Assembly (NCBI GenBank): GCA_937927845.1
Contig: CALFXE010000103.1
Coordinates: forward strand, 1 to 9,496
Length of the DNA stretch: 9,496 bases
Direction: 5' to 3'
Source of the DNA: an uncultured Paludibacter sp.
GTDB taxonomy: Bacteria; Bacteroidota; Bacteroidia; Bacteroidales; Paludibacteraceae
Shown here: in pieces, positions 1 to 7,108 of the stretch
How positions within the stretch are numbered: the stretch's first letter is position 1
How the letters are laid out: the number at the start of each line of letters is the position of its first letter
Position numbers and translations under genes: made by a program
The notes under the pieces: generated by a model
Told to the model about the DNA's origin: nothing
The model's input: only the letters and a program-made list of their open reading frames with translations
Database searches by the model: none

Positions 1-1
1 C

Positions 2-46
2 GAAGTAAGCAAACAACTAAACAGACCCGTAGTCTGGTATAAATAA
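2..46 (+). CDS. possible 3' end of an upstream gene (partial)
   Basis: The window opens inside an open frame that ends at a TAA at 44-46. The last residues read as a plausible protein tail ending in RPVVWYK. A second frame, starting at position 1, is also open and stops at 40-42, so the frame is not certain. The main support is the strong + strand terminator about 75 bases downstream, which implies a + strand transcript arriving from the left. Too little sequence is present to name a product, and an RNA gene ending here cannot be excluded, although no tRNA-like fold is visible. Confidence 0.25.
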   Translation, partial: EVSKQLNRPVVWYK

Positions 47-118
47 AAAAGGCACTACAAGCCTAGATATTCACTTTCATATTAATTAATTTATTTGGTT
101 TAGGTTATCTATTTAATT

Positions 119-154
119 ACCCCCGTCCACTTTTCGCAACGGACGGGGGTTTTT
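119..154 (+). terminator. intrinsic (Rho-independent) terminator
   Basis: A perfect nine-base-pair GC-rich stem, CCCCCGTCC (120-128) with GGACGGGGG (141-149), is extended by an A119-T150 pair. It encloses a 12-base loop and runs straight into five T residues (150-154). The T-run lies only on the + strand side, so it ends rightward transcription from a gene left of the window. It insulates the defence operon from upstream transcription, so that operon must have its own promoter between here and 741. Confidence 0.85.
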
Positions 155-740
155 ACTTTCCAATGTTGTTTGTAATTACTAAATCTGAGATAATACAATT
201 AAAAACGTTTAACTACGAACTAAGTTATACGCTTTGTATATCTCTCAAAACAGAAACAGCTAAAACCCGTTGCACAGTTTCGGTCAAAAAACCTTGAGTA
301 ATCTGGGATTATATGCAATATTACAACTACAACACGGCGCATCGGGAGAAAAGAGGATATATTCCTAGAGTTCTGTATAAAACGGTTTTCTGAGCATTTT
401 TTTTAATGTACAAGGAAAGGTATGTTATGGGTATTATGATAAAATTAGAACGCAAAAATTATTTACTAACTTGGCAAAGTTAGCAGGCTAAATGAATTTA
501 TTTATTACATTTGTCATTTATTGACAAGATAAAACAGAAAAGTCAATGAACAAGATAGTATAAAAAGATCAAATGCCTCTACTCACAAAGTTTCTACATA
601 CCGACAAATAGGAACTGCTTATACTTTGGTAAGCTGATCAAGTTTTTGATGTGTCGGATGGAGAACCTTTGATAGACGAATCATTCAAGTAGGGACAAAA
701 AAATAAAGCAAATAACAATGAATTAATACATTTATAAATA
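155..740. other. 585-bp gene-free leader with possible decayed coding DNA
   Basis: No convincing intact gene is visible. Short open stretches exist. One begins at ATG 573 and is interrupted by TAG (609-611) and TAA (630-632), but it continues in the same frame to a protein-like tail ending DGEPLIDESFK and a TAG at 690-692. Another, at 264-368, contains a protein-like segment around LGLYAILQLQHGASG. These could be relics of a degraded gene or chance. The operon promoter must lie here. The best Bacteroidota -7 type match (TAnnTTTG) is TACATTTG at 506-513, but I see no matching -33 TTTG at the right distance. A weaker pair is TTTG 645-648 with AACCTTTG 664-671, where the spacing is short. Confidence 0.5.
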
Positions 741-3518
741 ATGACAACCCAAGAGATAATTGACAAAATATTCAGAGACCCTGCTGTAAAGCATGAACTT
801 ACAGAGTTTGAAGGAATGGGAAAGCCCATTTATGAGATGATAAACATATACGCTAAAAACGGCACCGGTAAACTAACAGGCAAACAGATATACTTTATCA
901 AGCCACTTGCTCCTTTTCATTCCGAGAAAGAAGAAATTCAGGTATATGTGGAAGATGGCAAATCAAACCCTGAAGAAATAGTGCGACAGCTTTGGGTCTA
1001 CAAATTAATCAATTACTATGGTTATAAAAAGGAACAGATAGCTTGCGAAATTCCAGTGCAGTTTGGTACAGAAACCAACACGAAGTTTGCAGACATAGCA
1101 GTATATAGAAACGAAGCTAAAGAAACAGTCAAAATACTTTTTGAAGTTAAAAAGCCAAAGCGCAAGGATGGAATTGAACAGCTAAAAAGTTATTTAGGTG
1201 CAAAAGGTAATCCTATTGGCGTATGGTCAAACGGTGCAGACAGGCTAATACTTTATAAACCCCAAAGTAAGGATTTTGATACGCTTTCAGAAATCCCAAA
1301 AATAAACGAAGAAGAAGCAGATGTACTTGAAATTAAGAGAACATTGGCTCAACTTAAAACTTCATTTAATTTCAAAAAGATTATACAGGATCTGGAAGAA
1401 CTGGTATTGGCTGATAGTGGTGTAGACGAATTTAATGAGATTTTCAAAATTATCTTCGCTAAGATTTGGGACGAAAAAGAAGCAAACGAAAACCGCAGAA
1501 ACCGACCAAACAAAGAAGTTCAATTTAAAAAATACGAAGACCCAGAATTCACCTACGACACCATTAACAGACTGTTTAAAAATGCTTGTGGTGAATGGCC
1601 GGGCGTTTTCGAAGATAACGAGAGCATTAAACTTCGTAAAGATCACCTTCAGATTTGTATTGGCCCTATCGAGGACAAACGACTTATGGGATCTAACCTC
1701 CGAATAATGGACGATGCCTTCGAATATCTGATCCCCACGGAAGCAAAAAAGAAAAAAGGTCAATTCTTTACACCACGCCATGTGATTGAAATGTGCGTTC
1801 GTATGCTGAACCCAAAGGATTACGAATATGTGATGGACCCGAGCTGTGGTTCTGCTGGATTCTTACTCCATGCTATGGAATGGGCAATGCCAGCCAAAAC
1901 TACGGAAGAGCAAGAATTGCGTAAGCACCGCTATGCTTCAAAATACCTATGGGGTATTGACTTTGAAGCTAGAGCTGCTAAAACATCCCGTGCGTTAATG
2001 TTGATTGCCGGTGATGGTCACACCAATATATTTGGACCGGATGTGAGCAGTATCGACCCACGCACTTGGTACAATACTAAATCGGGAAAATACCTGATGG
2101 CTGAACTTAGTAAAACAAAATTACTCAAAACCCGAATACCCGAAGGTGAAACTTTTACTGACGAAGATAAAGCCTGGGAGTATTTTGGGGAAATGAATTT
2201 TGATGTGATTTTGGCAAATCCACCTTTTGCTGGCGAAATGAAAGATAAAAAAATGCTTTCGCAATACGAATTGGCAAAACCTGCACTTAAGCGGGCTAAA
2301 GACAAAACACCCAAGGAAGAACGCGATGTATTGTTTATCGAGCGTATTATCAAAATGCTTCGTCCCGGAGGTAGAGCAGCCATTATTTTGCCACAAGGTA
2401 AATTCAATAACTCCTCATTAGCGTTTATACGTGAATGGATATTGCGTAAGGCCCGTTTGTTGGCTGTAGTGGGTTTACACGGTAATTCATTTAAGCCCCA
2501 CACGGGTACAAAAACTTCCGTTTTATTTATTCAAAAATATACAGAGGAACAACTTGCTGATATTGAACAAGCTCAAAAGGAAGTTGAAAGTGCCTGTCCA
2601 GATTATGAAACCTTGATTTTAGAATTAATCAATCGTTATAATACCGAATCAGAAATCAAAGAAGATCAGATACCTAAAGAAATATTCGAACTTTTACTGG
2701 AGGAATATCCGGAGCCTGAAACTCATGAAGAAACAGATGCAACTAACGATGATGACCAAGATAGCGAAGATGTTAGCGAGGTAATCACTTCAGAGGAACG
2801 ATTGGAACAAATTGAAAGTAATATTGCAGACCTTAGGAACAATCTGATCAAAGCCAAGCAGAAACTTGTCGGATTAGCCGATGAAGTAGAAGCACTGGAA
2901 GTGAAGCATAAAAGCGAATTAGGTATTGCACAAACATGTTGGACTGGTTCAAAAGCAGAGTTAAATAATTACCTGAAAACTGTAAAAGTTGAACATAAAT
3001 TGGCACTCAAAGCTCTAAAGGATAGTCAAAAAGAAAAAGATAAACAACTAAAAGCTGAAATAAAATCGTACGAAAAGGAAATCCATTTAGCTGAAGATCA
3101 GAAACTTTTGCTTACCAACAAAGGTAAACTTCAGTTGCTGTTAAAAAACGAAGACAGTATCATGAAACTTCGCAACAGATTTATTGATGCCGAAGTAGCC
3201 AAACGCATTGATTATCCCATTTTTATGGCTGTGAGCGAGCATGGAGGTAAAGATAACAGTGGCAATTACGAATATTTGAAAGACATCGATGGTAATTTGG
3301 TGGAAGATGCTTTTGGTAATCCTGAAATTGATCAGGATTTGGTAAATCACAAAATTACAAGAGATATGCTGCTTAATAAAAGACATGATGAGAATGGGTC
3401 TTTAATTGCCGCCGAAAATCAGGCAATGTATCTATCTAAACAGTTTGAACCAAATATAGCGGAGGCATTTATAAAATTTGCAAAGGAAGAGGGATTAGAA
3501 TTTTGGAATAATCGATAA
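741..3518 (+). CDS. fused type I R-N-like nuclease / N6-adenine DNA methyltransferase (HsdM-like)
   Basis: Predicted to transfer a methyl group from S-adenosylmethionine to adenine N6 in DNA, directed by the adjacent specificity subunit. Residues ~1-175 resemble the type I restriction HsdR N-terminal (PD-(D/E)xK) domain: Asp118 in FADIAVY is followed by Glu135-Val-Lys137 in LFEVKKP. A helical HsdM-type linker follows. The methyltransferase core has FFTP (342-345), SAM motif I DPSCGSAGFL (366-375) and catalytic motif IV NPPF (493-496), then FNNSSL and KTSVLFIQKY. An acidic linker (~656-683) and a charged coiled coil (~685-800) come before a conserved-looking tail with DYPIFMAVSEHGGKD (from residue 824). 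At 925 residues it is nearly twice a usual HsdM (~500), because of the N-terminal fusion and the coiled-coil insertion. The start is fixed by an in-frame TAA at 735-737. It heads the operon, two bases before the S gene. The methyltransferase call is firm. Whether the nuclease-like domain cuts DNA is inference. Confidence 0.92.
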   Translation: MTTQEIIDKIFRDPAVKHELTEFEGMGKPIYEMINIYAKNGTGKLTGKQIYFIKPLAPFHSEKEEIQVYVEDGKSNPEEIVRQLWVYKLINYYGYKKEQIACEIPVQFGTETNTKFADIAVYRNEAKETVKILFEVKKPKRKDGIEQLKSYLGAKGNPIGVWSNGADRLILYKPQSKDFDTLSEIPKINEEEADVLEIKRTLAQLKTSFNFKKIIQDLEELVLADSGVDEFNEIFKIIFAKIWDEKEANENRRNRPNKEVQFKKYEDPEFTYDTINRLFKNACGEWPGVFEDNESIKLRKDHLQICIGPIEDKRLMGSNLRIMDDAFEYLIPTEAKKKKGQFFTPRHVIEMCVRMLNPKDYEYVMDPSCGSAGFLLHAMEWAMPAKTTEEQELRKHRYASKYLWGIDFEARAAKTSRALMLIAGDGHTNIFGPDVSSIDPRTWYNTKSGKYLMAELSKTKLLKTRIPEGETFTDEDKAWEYFGEMNFDVILANPPFAGEMKDKKMLSQYELAKPALKRAKDKTPKEERDVLFIERIIKMLRPGGRAAIILPQGKFNNSSLAFIREWILRKARLLAVVGLHGNSFKPHTGTKTSVLFIQKYTEEQLADIEQAQKEVESACPDYETLILELINRYNTESEIKEDQIPKEIFELLLEEYPEPETHEETDATNDDDQDSEDVSEVITSEERLEQIESNIADLRNNLIKAKQKLVGLADEVEALEVKHKSELGIAQTCWTGSKAELNNYLKTVKVEHKLALKALKDSQKEKDKQLKAEIKSYEKEIHLAEDQKLLLTNKGKLQLLLKNEDSIMKLRNRFIDAEVAKRIDYPIFMAVSEHGGKDNSGNYEYLKDIDGNLVEDAFGNPEIDQDLVNHKITRDMLLNKRHDENGSLIAAENQAMYLSKQFEPNIAEAFIKFAKEEGLEFWNNR

Positions 3519-3520
3519 GT

Positions 3521-4921
3521 ATGGCACAAATTAGTAAAATTAATTATTCTTCATTAAACGAATATTTAGGGCGTATAGATGCTGAGTTTTACAAACCAGC
3601 TTCTCTTTTAGCTGACAATACAATTAAAAATCAACACTTTAAACTGTTAGGAAACTTAGTTCAAGATGGCTATAGAGTTGTTTATGGTAATACAAAAATC
3701 CTAAGAACTGATAAAGTTGATTTTGAATCTGACGTTAGATTTTTGCAGGCTACCAATATTAGTAACGATGGGTTGTGGATAGAAACAAAAGATATTGGAT
3801 TTGTTAGTCAAAGTGATTGGTTTAGATATCCTAAAGGAAGAATTAAACATGGGGAAATACTAATAGAAGTTAAAGGATTAGCTGAAAAAGTAACTATAGT
3901 ACAGGATTATTTACCAATAAAGACACTCGTTACAGGTACATTGTTTAAGTTGACATTGAAAGATAATAGTATATCACATGAGTATCTATTTGCTTTTTTT
4001 AGTAGTAAATATGGCAAAATATTAAGAGATAGAACAAAAGTTAATACACTTATTGCTTATGTGTCTAAACCGGAGCTTTACAAGATCCCTATTCCAATAT
4101 TTTCAAAACATGATGAAATTAATATTAGCAAATTTATAGAGAAATCTTTTTTCTTACAAAATCAATCTCAATTACTTTATAAACAAGCTACAGATTTATT
4201 GAATAAAGAATTGGGATTAGACAAAATTGTATTTGAAAACAAAAAAAACTATACTGCACGATTTAGTGAAGTTGTTTCAAATAATAGGTCTGATGCCGAT
4301 TATTATCAAACAAAATTTCGTCATTTGGAGAAACATATACAATCATTACAGACTGTTAATTTGTCGTCAATTTGCTCTTTTGTAAAAGGAGTAGAGGTTG
4401 GTACACCAGCTTACACGTCGAATGGTCCAACCTTCATAAGAGTTAGTAATTTAACGAAAGAAGGGTTTAGCTTAGGTAATTCAGATAAATATATTTCCAA
4501 TGAGTTGTATATAAATTTAAAATCTTATCAACCTCAATTAGGAGATATCTTATTGACTAAAGATGGTACTATTGGAACATGTTATGTTGTTGATGAATAT
4601 ATTGAAGGAATCATCTCAAGTGGCATCATGAATTTGAACCTATTTGATTCGAAAATCCCCAAGGAGTATCTGGCACTCGTTATTAATTCCAAACTATGTC
4701 AGATGCAAGCCGAACGTGAATGTAGCGGTGCATTAATAACACATTGGAAACCTGAGCAAATTTATAATCTCAGAATTCCAGTTTTGAGACCAGAAGTAAT
4801 GGAACAAATTAATGAGCTATGTATTCAATCCAAAACAGCAAGAAAAGAATCAAAACGTCTCTTAGAACATGCCAAATTAAGAGTAGAAGAACTTATAGAA
4901 GAAGCTGCAAATAAACAATAA
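3521..4921 (+). CDS. type I restriction-modification specificity subunit (HsdS-like)
   Basis: Predicted DNA-recognition subunit that binds the methyltransferase and sets its target, normally a bipartite sequence with one half per target-recognition domain. At 466 residues it fits the usual HsdS size. An internal duplication is visible: the first half opens with RIDAEFYKP (~19-27) and the second with RSDADYYQTKF (256-266), the typical entry motif of each half. The second recognition domain shows the familiar pattern FVKGVEVG, then FIRVSNL, then GDILLTKDGTIGTCYVV. The first is more divergent (FLQATNI, then HGEILIEVKGLAEKVTIV). Each half ends in a helical spacer, the last being ERLLEHAKLRVEELIEEA-like. 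The gene starts two bases after the methyltransferase stop and ends five bases before the next gene. Parts of the first half are strikingly AT-rich, which fits recognition-domain exchange. The family call is strong; the target sequence cannot be predicted. Confidence 0.92.
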   Translation: MAQISKINYSSLNEYLGRIDAEFYKPASLLADNTIKNQHFKLLGNLVQDGYRVVYGNTKILRTDKVDFESDVRFLQATNISNDGLWIETKDIGFVSQSDWFRYPKGRIKHGEILIEVKGLAEKVTIVQDYLPIKTLVTGTLFKLTLKDNSISHEYLFAFFSSKYGKILRDRTKVNTLIAYVSKPELYKIPIPIFSKHDEINISKFIEKSFFLQNQSQLLYKQATDLLNKELGLDKIVFENKKNYTARFSEVVSNNRSDADYYQTKFRHLEKHIQSLQTVNLSSICSFVKGVEVGTPAYTSNGPTFIRVSNLTKEGFSLGNSDKYISNELYINLKSYQPQLGDILLTKDGTIGTCYVVDEYIEGIISSGIMNLNLFDSKIPKEYLALVINSKLCQMQAERECSGALITHWKPEQIYNLRIPVLRPEVMEQINELCIQSKTARKESKRLLEHAKLRVEELIEEAANKQ

Positions 4922-4926
4922 ATGCT

Positions 4927-5121
4927 ATGGCAACAACACCCACAGACAAAGAATTACTGCATGAGCTTTGCATGCAATACGATGTATCGTACGAAAAAAT
5001 TGAAAAGTTATTGGCTACTGTCAAAGAATACCAGTTCAAAGACCGTAGAACTGGAGTGTATGAAGCTTTAAAGGAAATTATTAAGTCGGACATAAAAAGC
5101 GCAAGCCATGAAGTTCAATAA
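4927..5121 (+). CDS. small helical protein of the DNA-modification operon
   Basis: A 64-residue protein predicted to be mostly helical and charged, with no signal peptide, membrane segment or Cys cluster. The core pattern DVSYEKIEKLL-x(3)-KEYQ-x(3)-RRTGVYEALKEII suggests two or three helices, the first (ELCMQYDVSYEKIEKLL) faintly like a small helix-turn-helix or adaptor. From memory, pipelines list similar proteins beside DndD-like genes as 'DNA modification system-associated small protein'; I cannot verify the match. It lies five bases after the specificity gene, and its last 14 bases overlap the start of the DndD-like gene in another frame. This strongly supports a real, translationally coupled gene. 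A plausible role is a bridge between the methylation module and the ATPase module, but no function is shown. An antisense open frame over the same stretch is a shadow. Confidence 0.8.
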   Translation: MATTPTDKELLHELCMQYDVSYEKIEKLLATVKEYQFKDRRTGVYEALKEIIKSDIKSASHEVQ

Positions 5122-7096
5122 AATAACCATTGAAAATTATAAATCATTCCAATATGCTACAGCTGTTGCTTTTCCACAAAGCAGCGAGGGTAAGTGTATT
5201 TTCCTGATGGGTGGGATGAATGGAGCCGGTAAAACATCTGTAATGGAAGCGCTGAACATTTGCTTATACGGTGCCAAACAGGATGCAGTGTATAAATGTA
5301 TCAATCGGAAAGAACTTGCCAAAGGTAATGCTTATGTATCGTTTGAGCTCGAAATGGAATCTGACGATTTTGAAACCATTTTGATTCACCGCAGTTGGAG
5401 TGCAGGGGCAACTGACAAACCCCTATTCAAAGACCTCGAAGAAAAACTTGTAGTGGTAAAGGATGGCAAACGTGTTAGCGTACAGAACAAAGAAATGTGG
5501 CAGGACTATATTAATGCAACTATTCCGAAAAGCATTACACAATTCTTCTTCTTCGACGGTGAAAAAATACAGGAAATTGCAGCTGATGATCATTCCGAAG
5601 TTCGTCTTCAATCTTCATTGGAAGCAGCTTTGGGTATTCAATATATCTCCCGTTTGGCCAATGATGTACTGTATCTGAAACAAGAAGAACGCAAAGGATT
5701 TGTCGAGATATCCGATGAAGACATTAATTTCAAAGAGAGTGAGCTAAAAAAGGAGCAACGCAGGCTTCAAAATAAGATACAGGAAAGGGATGAATTATCA
5801 GAAGAATTAATAAAATTCAAGAATCAACAGGAAGAATCACAAAGTCGTTTTCGTTCTGTATTCAATTTAGATCCGGAATCTTCAGAAGTCGTTAAACAGA
5901 AAGAAAAAAAACGCATACAATTATCCAATAAGAGCAATCAGGTAGAAAATCAGATAAAAACAATTACAGAGCAGTTTTTGCCCTGGGCTTTAGCTGGTAG
6001 TTTGTTCGATGATGTAAAAAAGCAAATTGAATCGGAACGGGATAACCTCCAACAAAATGCCATTTCGGATAATGCAAAAGTATTAGCAAAACAAATAGTA
6101 GATAATCTTGAAATACCAGAGCCTATTACGAACCAGCCTTTGACAATGAAACAAAAACAACAGTTCGAAGAACGGGTATTTCGCTTATTGCAAGGCAGCA
6201 AAAGTCCTGAAACGGTAAAAAAGATTTTAAATCTATCAGACAGAGATGCAGCAAAAGTCCTGAATAAGATAGAAGAAATTGAACAAAGCGAGGTATTGAC
6301 TCTTGAAGAACTTATCAAGGAAAAATCTGAAATTGATAATGAAATTAGATCCATTGAGTTGAGCTTACAGTCAGCAGGAACTACTGAAGGCGAAAAAGAA
6401 CTTTTCGACGAATTACAATCTATTATTGAAGGATGTTCAATCCAAATAGGTCGTTTATCTGTAAGATTATCAAATCTTAATGAAGAAATTGTAATCATTG
6501 AATCTCGCATTAAAGAGATTGAACTTGAAATCAATAAACTGTATGAAAAACACAATTTTTCAAAAGAGAAAGCCCATTTTATACAAGAGTGTGATGCCAT
6601 AGCCGGTTTGATGAATACCTACATGGTAAAACTTCGTAAGAACAAAGTTCACTTATTGCAGGAAAAAACTTTTGAAATGTACAAAATGCTTTCAAGCAAA
6701 GCGGGATTAGTGAAAGATCTTGAAATCAATGATAGATCCTATGAAATAACATTACGGGATAAGAATGGGCATGAGATGAAAAAATCGAGTTTATCAGCCG
6801 GAGAAAAAGAAGTCTTTGCCCTTTCTCTTCTTTGGGGATTAGCACAAACATCTCAACTCAATTTACCGATTATTATTGATACGCCGCTATCAAGATTAGA
6901 CAGCATTCACCGCGATAATATCGTCAATCATTATTTTCCGAATGCTGCAAATCAGGTAATTATACTTTCAACCGACACTGAAGTTGATAACAATTACTTT
7001 AAAAACTTAGAACCGCACTTAACGGGTGCAGCACGATTAGAGTTTAATCAATCCAACGAGATAACAACAATTCGGGAAGGTTATTTCTGGAATTAA
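5108..7096 (+). CDS. DndD-like SMC/ABC-type ATPase
   Basis: An SMC/Rad50-type ATPase whose closest recognisable relatives are DndD proteins of DNA phosphorothioation systems. The 662-residue length matches that family. The N-terminal head has the opening IENYKSF and Walker A GGMNGAGKTS (35-44, Lys42). The DndD-typical QFFFFDGEKIQ lies at 145-155. A long coiled coil spans ~205-540. The C-terminal head has ABC signature LSAGE (562-566), Walker B IIIDTPLSRLD (Asp591) and the switch motif VIILSTDTEVD. No CxxC zinc-hook motif is visible at the coiled-coil tip, unlike Rad50. It should use ATP to sense or remodel DNA. Its start lies within the end of the small-protein gene (14-base overlap), and 12 bases separate it from the HerA gene. 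No sulfur-transfer gene is nearby, so a role in phosphorothioation itself is unlikely. The ATPase call is firm and the DndD affinity is strong by motif order. Confidence 0.9.
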   Translation: MKFNKITIENYKSFQYATAVAFPQSSEGKCIFLMGGMNGAGKTSVMEALNICLYGAKQDAVYKCINRKELAKGNAYVSFELEMESDDFETILIHRSWSAGATDKPLFKDLEEKLVVVKDGKRVSVQNKEMWQDYINATIPKSITQFFFFDGEKIQEIAADDHSEVRLQSSLEAALGIQYISRLANDVLYLKQEERKGFVEISDEDINFKESELKKEQRRLQNKIQERDELSEELIKFKNQQEESQSRFRSVFNLDPESSEVVKQKEKKRIQLSNKSNQVENQIKTITEQFLPWALAGSLFDDVKKQIESERDNLQQNAISDNAKVLAKQIVDNLEIPEPITNQPLTMKQKQQFEERVFRLLQGSKSPETVKKILNLSDRDAAKVLNKIEEIEQSEVLTLEELIKEKSEIDNEIRSIELSLQSAGTTEGEKELFDELQSIIEGCSIQIGRLSVRLSNLNEEIVIIESRIKEIELEINKLYEKHNFSKEKAHFIQECDAIAGLMNTYMVKLRKNKVHLLQEKTFEMYKMLSSKAGLVKDLEINDRSYEITLRDKNGHEMKKSSLSAGEKEVFALSLLWGLAQTSQLNLPIIIDTPLSRLDSIHRDNIVNHYFPNAANQVIILSTDTEVDNNYFKNLEPHLTGAARLEFNQSNEITTIREGYFWN

Positions 7097-7108
7097 ATAT
7101 CCAAAATT

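Noticed and set aside
21..64. Two small hairpins (CAGAC/GTCTG and AGGC/GCCT) suggesting a tRNA or tmRNA end
   Set aside because: The stems are only 4-5 bp, there is no T-arm consensus or CCA end, and the spacing does not fit a tRNA.
506..513. TACATTTG as the operon's -7 promoter element
   Set aside because: It matches TAnnTTTG, but no TTTG -33 element lies at a suitable distance and the leader would be over 200 bases, so it was not listed as a promoter.
638..829. 63-codon - strand frame across the operon start
   Set aside because: It overlaps the first 30 codons of the methyltransferase gene antisense and has no start context or family features.
1362..1781. 139-codon - strand frame and a 90-codon + strand frame in the same area
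   Set aside because: Both overlap the methyltransferase linker, which reads as normal protein. Their compositions (Phe/Val-rich and Thr/Lys-rich) look like frame shadows.
2018..2503. 161-codon open frame on the - strand
   Set aside because: It is antisense to the conserved methyltransferase core, whose motifs are intact, and shows no recognisable family.
5950..6600. 216-codon open frame on the - strand
   Set aside because: It lies wholly inside the DndD-like gene. Its Ser/Ile/Leu-rich composition is what antisense of a Glu/Lys-rich coiled coil gives, and it shows no domain.
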